A DNA stretch of 9,579 nucleotides from assembly GCA_043775015.1 (NCBI GenBank), contig JAYVSV010000143.1, positions 1 to 9,579 of the forward strand. The letters are read 5' to 3'. This stretch comes from CANJXF01 sp043775015 (GTDB lineage: Bacteria; Verrucomicrobiota; Verrucomicrobiia; Limisphaerales; CANJXF01). A program made the translations under genes and the position numbers. Shown piece by piece: positions 1 through 5,406 of the stretch (positions are counted from its first letter, which is position 1; every line of letters starts with the position of its first letter). The notes below the pieces were generated by a model. It had not been told where the DNA came from. It was given only the letters and a program-made list of their open reading frames with translations, and did no database searches.

Positions 1-2
1 TG

Positions 3-65
3 CGTCCACCACCAGAGGCGGGGAAACAACAACCAACAACAAACCAAGGGGACATTATCGGTTGA
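3..65 (+). CDS. possible C-terminal tail of an IS21-type transposition protein (partial)
   Basis: One frame is open from the window edge to a TGA at 63-65 and would give a Pro/Gln/Thr-rich tail of about 20 residues ending in QGDIIG. It lies immediately left of, and runs into, the terminal repeats of the insertion sequence, which is where the last gene of an IS21-like element (the IstB helper ATPase) would end. There is too little sequence to recognise a domain, and the other two plus frames are also open for a similar distance. The assignment rests on position only. Confidence 0.2.
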   Translation, partial: RPPPEAGKQQPTTNQGDIIG

Positions 66-99
66 GTCCTGATGGGGACATTTCTAAAGAGTTTTGACA
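48..99 (+). mobile_element. right end of an IS21-like insertion sequence: two tandem 26-bp terminal repeats
   Basis: Two imperfect copies lie head to tail at 48-73 and 74-99. Both start with GGGGACATT and share an AGT core further in (TTGAGT in the first, AGAGTTTTGACA at the end of the second). Tandem repeats inside the ends and termini of TG...CA type are known for the IS21 family, where they bind the transposase. The outermost bases are TTTTGACA, so the element should end at 99. Relaxase-like coding sequence starts at the next base, which supports this boundary. The body of the element and its other end are outside the window. Confidence 0.6.
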
Positions 100-859
100 G
101 GGCGTCGTTGAGACGGCCATTGTCAGCCCCGACAATGCGCCCGGATGGGTGCATGATTCGGGGCAGCTTTGGAACAAAGTTGAGGCGGGCGAGAAGCGCA
201 AGGATGCACAACTTGCACGCGAGTTTATTCTGGCAGTTCCCAAGGAACTGTCCCCCCAAGCCCAATTTCAGACGGCACTGGATTGGGCGAAAAAAGAACT
301 GGTCGCTTCCGGCATGATTACGGAAATCTCCCTGCACCATAGCAAGACCGGCAAGAATCCCCATGTCCATGTCCTTTGCACCATGCGGAAGCTGGACGGC
401 GAAAATTTCAGCGCTAAAAAACCCCGCGAATGGAATGACGTGAAGCTGCTGCTTCACCAGCGCGAATCCTGGGCGGACGCCGTCAATGCCGCGCTTGAAA
501 AAGCCGGACGCGATGAGCGGGTGGATCACCGCTCCCTCAAAGACCGGGGCATTGACCAGCTTCCGCAGCCCAAAATTGGCAAGGAAGCCACGGCCATGAA
601 ACGCAAGGGCATCCTGTCTGACCCGGAGCGGTTCAAGGCCGTCCGGGAAGTAAAAATGATGAACGAAGTCAAGGCCATGATGAAGGCCGTAATGAAGCGC
701 GGCGAAGTGGCGCAAATTGGGATGGGCGATACATGGTGGGAAAAATCCATCACCTTCATGTCCCGCATCCGGGAACAGGCCGCGACGGTCGTTAAAGACT
801 CTTGGCGGAAACTGGTAAATAACAGCCGCCCAAAGGACGGGCCGGAAATCGAAATGTGA
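100..859 (+). pseudogene. MobA/MobL (MobQ-type) relaxase, N-terminus lost to the IS insertion
   Basis: A relaxase of this family nicks oriT and pilots the strand during conjugal mobilization. Similarity to the family (an ETAIVSPDNAPGWVHD segment, then LWN..E..EKRKDAQLAREF) begins at the first bases after the IS end, well before the first usable start, a GTG at 149. Numbered from that GTG, the metal-binding histidines are visible as H63/H64 plus H72-x-H74 (NPHVHV). The family-typical DHRSLKDRGID follows at about residues 126-136, then a basic helical C-terminus. The N-terminal part that carries the catalytic tyrosine is missing, so a product made from the GTG (236 residues) could not nick DNA. 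A TGA at 95-97 closes the frame upstream. The C-terminus is also short for the family, with no primase or helicase extension. The two genes after it are tightly packed and were probably cotranscribed. Confidence 0.85.
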
Positions 860-862
860 TTT

Positions 863-1054
863 ATGAAACCAACCGACGAAATAAAAAAGCAGGCCGTCAA
901 CGCCTTCACCTGTGCGGAAACGGTGGCCCATGTGGGCATGATTAAGCTGACGGGCGGCATTGCCCTGTATGCCGCCCACATTCGCCAAATGGATCGGCAG
1001 TCTCCGCCTCCGCCGCGACAGGTGCGGCGGGATGCCGTGGGGAGGGAAGTATGA
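863..1054 (+). CDS. hypothetical protein downstream of the relaxase (63 aa)
   Basis: I do not recognise this small gene. It starts 3 bp after the relaxase stop and its own stop overlaps the next start as ATGA, so it sits inside a compact mobilization operon. The product has an amphipathic N-terminal half, a mildly hydrophobic stretch at about residues 24-41 (VGMIKLTGGIALYAAHI) too weak for a confident membrane helix, and a Pro-rich basic tail with four consecutive prolines. No clear Shine-Dalgarno precedes it, so translation probably depends on coupling to the relaxase frame. A mobilization accessory role is inferred from position only. Confidence 0.55.
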   Translation: MKPTDEIKKQAVNAFTCAETVAHVGMIKLTGGIALYAAHIRQMDRQSPPPPRQVRRDAVGREV

Positions 1055-1509
1055 CAGACCCGCTGGCGCAATACCGGAGAAAGCCGGATGGCGTGGTGGC
1101 GCAACCGCCGCCGCCCAAAGGCCCGGATGAATATGCGGCGTTTGACGCCAAAGACCGGGTTGCCCGCCTGAAAATTCGGCGGGCCAGCGAAGATGACCCG
1201 ACACGGTCGCCGGGGTATCACTACCTGCTGGACGTGGTTTATAGCGGCCCGAACGTAACGCATCTGGTGTTGCTTTACACGTTCCTGATTGTGAAGGTGC
1301 GCGGGACAAATTTATCACCCATTGTGATGGCGTTGGAATTAGGCACGGCGGATTACATACAGGAATTTGACGCGGAAAGATGGCCCAAGCCCAAAGACAG
1401 CAAAGCCCCGCTGATTGAATCCATCGAAGTGGTCGTCAAGGAAAACGGGCCAGAAGTCGAGGAAACCGAAAACAACATCAAGGCCAAGCCGGGGCTGAAT
1501 CTGCATTGA
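1051..1509 (+). CDS. conserved hypothetical protein of the mobilization operon (152 aa)
   Basis: The ATG overlaps the previous stop (ATGA) and is preceded by a strong purine-rich site, GGGGAGGGAAG at 1039-1049, which fixes the start. The product begins with a charged, Pro-rich region (QPPPPKGPDEY at about residues 18-28). A compact alpha/beta-looking core follows with a hydrophobic strand-like segment (THLVLLYTFLIVKVRG, about residues 70-85), then an acidic, probably flexible C-terminus. It lacks a signal peptide and any catalytic motif I can name. The codon pattern and strong RBS make it a real gene. Proteins of this look accompany MobA/MobL genes in mobilizable elements as far as I recall, but no function is assigned. 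Confidence 0.7.
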   Translation: MTDPLAQYRRKPDGVVAQPPPPKGPDEYAAFDAKDRVARLKIRRASEDDPTRSPGYHYLLDVVYSGPNVTHLVLLYTFLIVKVRGTNLSPIVMALELGTADYIQEFDAERWPKPKDSKAPLIESIEVVVKENGPEVEETENNIKAKPGLNLH

Positions 1510-1555
1510 GGTTGGCTAGGTTTGAAATTTGACAGGGTAACAGAAAGGGAGTTTT

Positions 1556-1780
1556 ATGCTGCACACTACAATTCCTGAAACCGGGTTTGTCCGGCTTTCA
1601 CAAGTCTTGACGGTCATCCCCCTCGGCAAAACGTGCTGGTGGGAAGGCGTCAAATCAGGACGCTTTCCCAAGCCGGTGAAATTATCGGCGCGTTGCGTTG
1701 CCTGGAAAGCAGAGGACATACACGGTTTGATAAAGCATCTAGCGGGACAAAACGAGGACTCGAATCCAAGAAATAATTAA
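1556..1780 (+). CDS. AlpA-family DNA-binding protein (excisionase or integrase regulator, 74 aa)
   Basis: AlpA proteins are small MerR-like winged-helix DNA binders that activate the integrase or act as excisionase in P4-like elements and genomic islands. The family signature is clear: FVRLSQVLTVIPLGKTCWW (residues 11-29), then GRFPKPVKLSARCVAWKAEDI (35-55), which are the helix-turn-helix and wing. The length is normal for the family. An AAAGGGA box at 1544-1550 stands 5 nt before the ATG and supports this start. It is followed directly by the repeat-rich spacer and the integrase gene on the same strand, so those repeats are its most likely targets. Confidence 0.88.
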   Translation: MLHTTIPETGFVRLSQVLTVIPLGKTCWWEGVKSGRFPKPVKLSARCVAWKAEDIHGLIKHLAGQNEDSNPRNN

Positions 1781-1971
1781 GGGGTATAATCGGGGGTATG
1801 TCATTTCTGGTAATAGAAAATTATTGTTATACTTCATGGTGATATTTCGTTTCCGTGATGGCCGTAGGGGTCACCATCTTCCTGTCCGGTGGTGTCCGCC
1901 AAACCACTCAAAACCCGCTCTCACCGCCAACATCGGAGTGATTCGGCCTCGGCGGTGGCCGTTTCGACTCG

Positions 1972-2001
1972 TTGACATCCGGCCTAATTTTGGGGTATAA
2001 T
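1972..2001 (+). promoter_or_regulatory. sigma-70 promoter of the integrase gene
   Basis: TTGACA (1972-1977) and TATAAT (1996-2001) are both exact consensus hexamers separated by 18 bp. Transcription should start near 2008, leaving a leader of about 34 nt before the integrase ATG. The -10 box is embedded in the repeat GGGGTATAAT, so proteins bound to the repeats would compete with RNA polymerase. Confidence 0.8.
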
Positions 2002-2021
2002 TTTTAGGAGATACCCCAAAA
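1988..2021 (+). promoter_or_regulatory. 11-bp inverted repeat over the integrase -10 box
   Basis: TTTTGGGGTAT (1988-1998) and ATACCCCAAAA (2011-2021) are perfect reverse complements separated by 12 bp. The left arm covers the first half of the -10 box and the right arm lies in the early transcribed region. It looks like an operator for Int autoregulation or for AlpA. As RNA it could only partly form a hairpin, because transcription starts inside it. Confidence 0.65.
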
Positions 2022-2041
2022 GGTGGAGAGAAATACCCCCG

Positions 2042-3235
2042 ATGACTCTTTCGGATGCGAAGGTTCGCAACGCCAAGCCTCAAGCCAAGCCCTACAAAAT
2101 TACCGATGGCGAAGGAATGTTCCTGCTGGTCGCTCCCTCTGGCAGCAAATACTGGCGGCTAAAATACCACTTTGCAGGCCGGGAAAAACTGCTGGCGCTG
2201 GGGGTCTATCCCGAAGTCAGCCTTGGCGATGCCCGCGAGCGGCGGACACAGGCCCGCAAAGCAATTGCCGCCGGGAATGACCCCGGCGAAGTGAAGCGGG
2301 AAGCCAAACGGCTGGCGGTGCTTCAAAATGAAAACGCTTTTGAGACGGTTGCCCGCGAGTGGTATGAGCAACGCAAACATGAGTGGAAGCCAAGTTCAGC
2401 CAAGACCACCCTTAAGCGATTGGAAAGGCACATTTTTCCAAAACTCGGCAAAAGGCCGATTACCACTATCACTGCGCCAGACATTCTGTCCATGCTGCGC
2501 GTCATTGAAAGCAGTGGCGCGTTGGACACCGCGCAGCGGGTCATGCAAATGTGCGGGCAGGTTTTCATGTATGCCATTGCTACGGGTCGTGCCGAACGCA
2601 ATCCGGTTCCTGATTTGCGTGGCGCGTTGAAAACGCCCGTCACCCAACACCACGCCTACCTGAAAGCCGCCGATCTGCCGGAATTTTTGAAAAAGCTGGA
2701 AGCCTATGACGGCGCTTTGCAAACCAAACTTGCTTTGCGTTTCCTGCTGCTCACTTACGTCCGCACCATTGAACTACGTGGGGCGGAGTGGCCAGAAATA
2801 GATTTCGACAAGGCCGAGTGGCGGATACCTGCCGGGCGGATGAAAATGAAGGAACTGCATATTGTGCCGCTGTCGCGGCAAGCCGTCGCTGTGCTTCGGG
2901 AATTGCAGAAGCACACCGGCAATAGGCAATACATTTTCCCAAACCAGCACAATCCCGTTTCCTTTATGAGCGAAAACACCATGCTCTATGCGCTCTATCG
3001 GATGGGCTACCATTCGCGGACAACCGGTCACGGTTTCCGCTCCACGGCCAGCACCATTCTAAACGAGAATGGTTTTATGCCGGACGTGATTGAGCGCCAG
3101 CTTGCCCACTGCGAACGCAACAAGGTTCGCGCTGCCTACAATCACGCGCAATATCTGCCGGAACGCCGGAAGATGATGCAATGGTGGGCGGATTATATTG
3201 ATGGCGTCACGCCGAAAACCAAACGGCGCGGTTAA
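2042..3235 (+). CDS. P4-type tyrosine recombinase (site-specific integrase, 397 aa)
   Basis: This enzyme inserts and excises the island by strand exchange through a 3'-phosphotyrosine intermediate. Domains run in the family order: an N-terminal arm-binding domain (DUF4102 type, about residues 1-90), a SAM-like core-binding domain (about 95-195) and the catalytic domain (about 205-385). The catalytic set is complete: R241 (YVRTIELRGAEW), the beta-hairpin lysine in GRMKMKELHIVPLS (K267 or K269), H330 and R333 (HGFR), H356 (LAHCE) and the nucleophile Y366 (AAYNHAQY). The length is normal. A GGTGGAGAG box at 2022-2030 precedes the ATG by 11 nt. Such integrases usually target tRNA 3' ends, but no tRNA is seen here. 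It looks intact and functional. Confidence 0.95.
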   Translation: MTLSDAKVRNAKPQAKPYKITDGEGMFLLVAPSGSKYWRLKYHFAGREKLLALGVYPEVSLGDARERRTQARKAIAAGNDPGEVKREAKRLAVLQNENAFETVAREWYEQRKHEWKPSSAKTTLKRLERHIFPKLGKRPITTITAPDILSMLRVIESSGALDTAQRVMQMCGQVFMYAIATGRAERNPVPDLRGALKTPVTQHHAYLKAADLPEFLKKLEAYDGALQTKLALRFLLLTYVRTIELRGAEWPEIDFDKAEWRIPAGRMKMKELHIVPLSRQAVAVLRELQKHTGNRQYIFPNQHNPVSFMSENTMLYALYRMGYHSRTTGHGFRSTASTILNENGFMPDVIERQLAHCERNKVRAAYNHAQYLPERRKMMQWWADYIDGVTPKTKRRG

Positions 3236-3462
3236 TTTCTTGGCGACTTGAAATCAGCTTTTCCTCGTCTGCCGCCTCTGGCATGAGTCGCTCCTTTATA
3301 GCCGGTGCCTCACAACGTCCAAGGCTGTTTGCTTCCGCGCTGCGCTTGTGCAGCTTCACCCCTCTCCCCGGCGCTGCGCGACCTTTCCCGTTCTATCGTG
3401 CCACCAGCTTTCAACCTCGCTCACGTCACGCCAATCAAGGCGGACAAAACGAGGAGAAGACC

Positions 3463-3558
3463 ATGAAGATTATCACCGTCGCTTTACTGATTACCGCAAT
3501 CGCGGAACTGATTGCCGCTTTCGCAAACTTCATCAACGCGATCCGGCATCGAAAGTGA
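3463..3558 (+). CDS. 31-residue membrane micropeptide
   Basis: A longer frame is open from 3283, but only the ATG at 3463 has a convincing Shine-Dalgarno, GAGGAGAA at 3451-3458, and the sequence changes character there. The product MKIITVALLITAIAELIAAF continues for 11 more residues to a basic end (IRHRK). One transmembrane helix spans about residues 3-26, with the positive C-terminus probably cytosolic. It lies 227 bp after the integrase and its stop is 7 bp from the convergent hipA stop. The 227-bp spacer before it (3236-3462) holds no other gene I can support. Its function is unknown. It could be a type I toxin-like or accessory membrane peptide, but nothing proves it. Confidence 0.5.
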   Translation: MKIITVALLITAIAELIAAFANFINAIRHRK

Positions 3559-3565
3559 GGCCGTG

Positions 3566-4807
3566 CTAACTTTTGAACTTCTGCAAAACTTTTGTGCAAC
3601 GGCCTTGAATAAGCGCCGTCACGGTTTTGGTTGTCGGATGCTCTGTAATCAATTCTGGCGCTTTTGAAAGGACGGTTTCCGCCACTTCCTGCACCCGTCG
3701 TTTTACCATTGGCTTTGCGAGTCCCGCTTCATCTGCCAACTGGTCAAAGTTCTTTGGTTGCACCTTAGCAGATTCATACTCCCCGCCGATCTTCATCGCC
3801 ATTTTCTTGGCAAGGCCGGGGTAGTAGGCAGTGCTGAGAACATCATACAGCGGCGCAAGCCGCGTTTCACTGCCGTAAAGCAGTGAGAAATTTTTCCCGT
3901 GCGCGTCATGGTTTCCGATCAGGAAATTAAAAATGACGGCATCGAGTAAACTTTGCAGGTCAATCACCGGAGCGCTGGATAATTCGCGCAATAGGTCAAA
4001 GCACTGCTTTAGCGATGGCCCGCCTTCGTTTTGGTATTTGTTATCAGGGATGATTCCAAGTGCTTGGCAGAAATCTTCCTGGTGCTGACGTTTCAGGTAT
4101 TCAGCGCCACTGGCGTCTTTAAGCATTGTGCGGTCGTAACGCTCGACCAGTAGATAATCAACATCTTCAACCTTGCCAACTTCCGCCCTCGCCGTCTGCA
4201 AACCGATGGCGTGGGCAAGCTTCATGCAAAATGCTTCGTTGAAAACGATTCCTTCAAAATGCTCAATCGCCGGTTTGAGAATATGTGTGCTGGGCGCTCC
4301 GCCAAGCGGAATGGAAATTTGGCCGTTGTGAACATGCACCGCAATTTTATCCTGCGCTCCGGCTAGTGACAGCCGGATGCCATCTTCCCCGGCCATTAAC
4401 GGACGGCGCGGAAGCATTTTAAGAATTTCCGCCAGCTTCGCGCTGGTCAACGGGCGGTAGCTGTAATTGCGCTCCGGCAGTTTTCCACCTGCCGGGATAA
4501 ACGTCACTGCCCCGGCGCATTCACCGCCGATTTGCTCCAGCATGGCAAAATCATTCCTGGCACTGATGCCAAGATTTTTTGCGATGATCTCGCGTTTGCT
4601 TTCGTCCGGCAAAATGCCTGCGAAAAATCCCCGGCATTCGTTGCGGTTGAATTTTTCCTTTCTGAGCAATAGCGAATGGGACAGCGCCACGGCGTTGGCG
4701 TTGTTCAGCCAATCCTCGGCATAATAAAATGCCAACTGCCCATTCTCGTCCTGAATGAGTCGGCCTACCAAGTCCCGCTGCAAATAAACGTCCAATGTGC
4801 GAGGCAT
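3566..4807 (-). CDS. hipA: HipA-family serine/threonine kinase toxin (413 aa)
   Basis: HipA toxins are PI3/4-kinase-fold protein kinases. The E. coli enzyme phosphorylates glutamyl-tRNA synthetase and induces dormancy. Visible here are the N-terminal subdomain 1 (residues about 1-110), the glycine- and serine-bearing loop RLSLAGAQDK with S147 at the place of the autophosphorylated serine, the ATP-binding lysine in THILKPA (K178), and VERYDR (221-226). The catalytic loop is NHDAHGKNF with D301, and the metal-binding aspartate is in LAPLYDV (D322). All key residues are present, so the kinase should be active. AAAGGAA at 4816-4822, inside the end of hipB, is the ribosome binding site, 8 nt before the ATG. 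It follows hipB by 3 bp and is silenced by forming a complex with it. The true substrate cannot be read from sequence. Confidence 0.95.
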   Translation of the reverse strand: MPRTLDVYLQRDLVGRLIQDENGQLAFYYAEDWLNNANAVALSHSLLLRKEKFNRNECRGFFAGILPDESKREIIAKNLGISARNDFAMLEQIGGECAGAVTFIPAGGKLPERNYSYRPLTSAKLAEILKMLPRRPLMAGEDGIRLSLAGAQDKIAVHVHNGQISIPLGGAPSTHILKPAIEHFEGIVFNEAFCMKLAHAIGLQTARAEVGKVEDVDYLLVERYDRTMLKDASGAEYLKRQHQEDFCQALGIIPDNKYQNEGGPSLKQCFDLLRELSSAPVIDLQSLLDAVIFNFLIGNHDAHGKNFSLLYGSETRLAPLYDVLSTAYYPGLAKKMAMKIGGEYESAKVQPKNFDQLADEAGLAKPMVKRRVQEVAETVLSKAPELITEHPTTKTVTALIQGRCTKVLQKFKS

Positions 4808-4810
4808 AGG

Positions 4811-5041
4811 TTAGGTTCCTTTCTTGCCGTTACCGGCGGGCGCGATGAATTCGGTTTTGATCCCCAAGGTATGCAAGACGGTCAACACCTTGCCAAGCTG
4901 GCAAGTGGGCTTGCCTTTCTCCATATCAATGATGAACCGCAGGCCAGTGCCGGAGGTCATGGCTAAATCTTTTTGGGTCACGCCCATTGTCTTGCGCGTG
5001 TTCTTGACCAACTCGCCTATGGTTGCAGGGGTATGTTTCAT
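4811..5041 (-). CDS. hipB: HipB-like XRE-family antitoxin and autorepressor (76 aa)
   Basis: This is the antitoxin of the pair: a small helix-turn-helix dimer that binds HipA and represses the operon. The HTH covers about residues 8-62 (IGELVKNTRKTMGVTQKDLA, then GTGLRFIIDMEKGKPTCQLG as recognition helix and following turn). Ending near LHTLGIKTEFI is typical of HipB. The stop is 3 bp before hipA. The gene starts 14 bp downstream of a perfect palindrome overlapping its -10 box, as expected for self-repression. The C-terminal tail is short and rich in Gly and Lys. Confidence 0.93.
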   Translation of the reverse strand: MKHTPATIGELVKNTRKTMGVTQKDLAMTSGTGLRFIIDMEKGKPTCQLGKVLTVLHTLGIKTEFIAPAGNGKKGT

Positions 5042-5054
5042 GGCTCTTACCTAT

Positions 5055-5074
5055 ATGTTACCGTGCGGTAACAT
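5055..5074 (-). promoter_or_regulatory. hipBA operator O1
   Basis: ATGTTACCG and CGGTAACAT are perfect 9-bp arms around a TG spacer. The site covers the edge of the -10 box and the predicted transcription start of hipBA. Its half-site TTACCG differs by one base from the half-site of the two palindromes further upstream. Confidence 0.75.
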
Positions 5075-5099
5075 TACTCTCTTTTTTGAGTCCAAGCAA
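5071..5099 (-). promoter_or_regulatory. hipBA promoter
   Basis: Read on the minus strand, TTGCTT (5094-5099) and TAATGT (5071-5076) are separated by 17 bp, giving a start near 5064 and a leader of about 23 nt. The -10 box shares four bases with the nearest palindrome, so HipB bound there would block initiation. Confidence 0.6.
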
Positions 5100-5107
5100 G
5101 TGGATTA

Positions 5108-5121
5108 TTCCCGAACGGGAA
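5108..5121 (-). promoter_or_regulatory. hipBA operator O2
   Basis: TTCCCG-AA-CGGGAA has 6-bp perfect arms around a 2-bp spacer. Its centre is 50 bp from that of O1, just upstream of the -35 box. Confidence 0.65.
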
Positions 5122-5155
5122 CAATGCTGGCTTTTGAGGCTGGAAAAATGGCTTT

Positions 5156-5171
5156 ATTCCCGTTCGGGAAT
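5156..5171 (-). promoter_or_regulatory. hipBA operator O3
   Basis: ATTCCCG-TT-CGGGAAT has 7-bp perfect arms around a 2-bp spacer. Its centre is 49 bp from that of O2. It lies 5 bp beyond the stop codon of the small gene that ends the SPARTA-sigma operon, so repression or looping here could also touch the end of that transcript. No poly-T tract follows, so it is not a terminator. Confidence 0.65.
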
Positions 5172-5176
5172 GCAGA

Positions 5177-5404
5177 TCAATCCCTACCCGGTTCCGGCGG
5201 CTTCGGCCCCCGGTCTTTGTCAGGGCTTGGCGCGGGCTTGCTGGCGCGGCTCGTCGTCTGTTCCTGTTCCCATTGCTCGCGCACGGTGGCCTTGACCGAC
5301 TCAAGGCTTTTATCCGGGATGGGATGTTTCTTTGCCCAGCCCAAGCGCACGCGATGCCCCAGCTTTTGCAGGGCGGCTTCGGCGTCTGTATTTTGGTTTG
5401 GCAT
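5177..5404 (-). CDS. small protein paired with the ECF sigma factor (75 aa)
   Basis: I chose the ATG at 5404 because it falls 2 bp after the sigma factor stop, whereas a longer frame starting at 5440 would lie inside the sigma gene. No Shine-Dalgarno is evident, so translational coupling is likely. The product has a helical, charged N-terminal half with LQKLGHRVRLGWAKKHPIP (about residues 13-31) and SLESVKATVREQWEQEQ (33-49). A disordered tail of Pro, Lys, Asp and Ser follows. It contains no membrane segment and no zinc motif, so it is not a classical membrane anti-sigma factor. I recall similar small proteins directly after ECF genes in Verrucomicrobiota-like genomes, but cannot confirm it. 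A role as soluble anti-sigma or co-factor is inferred from position. Confidence 0.65.
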   Translation of the reverse strand: MPNQNTDAEAALQKLGHRVRLGWAKKHPIPDKSLESVKATVREQWEQEQTTSRASKPAPSPDKDRGPKPPEPGRD

Positions 5405-5406
5405 GG

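Larger units (their letters stand above)
1781..2042 (+). repeat. GGGGTAT-type direct and inverted repeats between alpA-like gene and integrase
   Basis: GGGGTATAAT occurs at 1781-1790 and again at 1992-2001. TCGGGGGTAT at 1790-1799 is matched by its exact reverse complement ATACCCCCGA at 2033-2042, at the integrase start codon. Two further dyads lie between them: ATGGTGA/TCACCAT (1836-1842, 1871-1877) and CACCGCC/GGCGGTG (1922-1928, 1951-1957). Repeats of this GGGGGTAT kind beside P4-type integrases are, from memory, common on genomic islands and are thought to be Int arm-type or AlpA/Xis sites. Whether this spacer is also an attachment site cannot be told, because no tRNA 3' end is recognisable in it. 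Confidence 0.7.

Noticed and set aside
526..1263. Long minus-strand frame opposite the relaxase and the following genes (245 aa)
   Set aside because: It lies antisense to genes with recognisable homology and good coding character, and its sequence is Arg/Cys/Ser-rich as in shadow frames.
1761..1790. A second promoter using the TATAAT at 1785-1790
   Set aside because: There is no acceptable -35 at 16-19 bp upstream and no gene close downstream on that strand before the integrase promoter. It is more likely a copy of the repeat only.
1801..1987. A tRNA gene or tRNA 3' fragment as attachment site (GTTTCGACTC near 1961, GGACTCGAATCC near 1757)
   Set aside because: Neither motif has matching T-arm and acceptor stems, and no CCA-proximal structure can be drawn.
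3236..3462. oriT or a structured RNA after the integrase
   Set aside because: Short dyads such as GCTGC/GCAGC exist, but I found no recognisable nic-site sequence and no stable extended fold by eye.
3283..3462. Longer version of the micropeptide gene starting at 3283
   Set aside because: The added 60 residues are Arg/Pro/Ser-rich shadow-like sequence without an RBS at the start, while a strong site stands before the ATG at 3463.
3558..3605. Bidirectional terminator between the micropeptide and hipA
   Set aside because: The AGGCCGT/ACGGCCT stem is only 7 bp with a 34-nt loop and no proper T tract.
5108..5171. CRISPR-like or terminator repeats formed by the two TTCCCG palindromes
   Set aside because: There are only two copies of 14-16 bp, with no spacer array and no T tracts. 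Operator sites explain them better.
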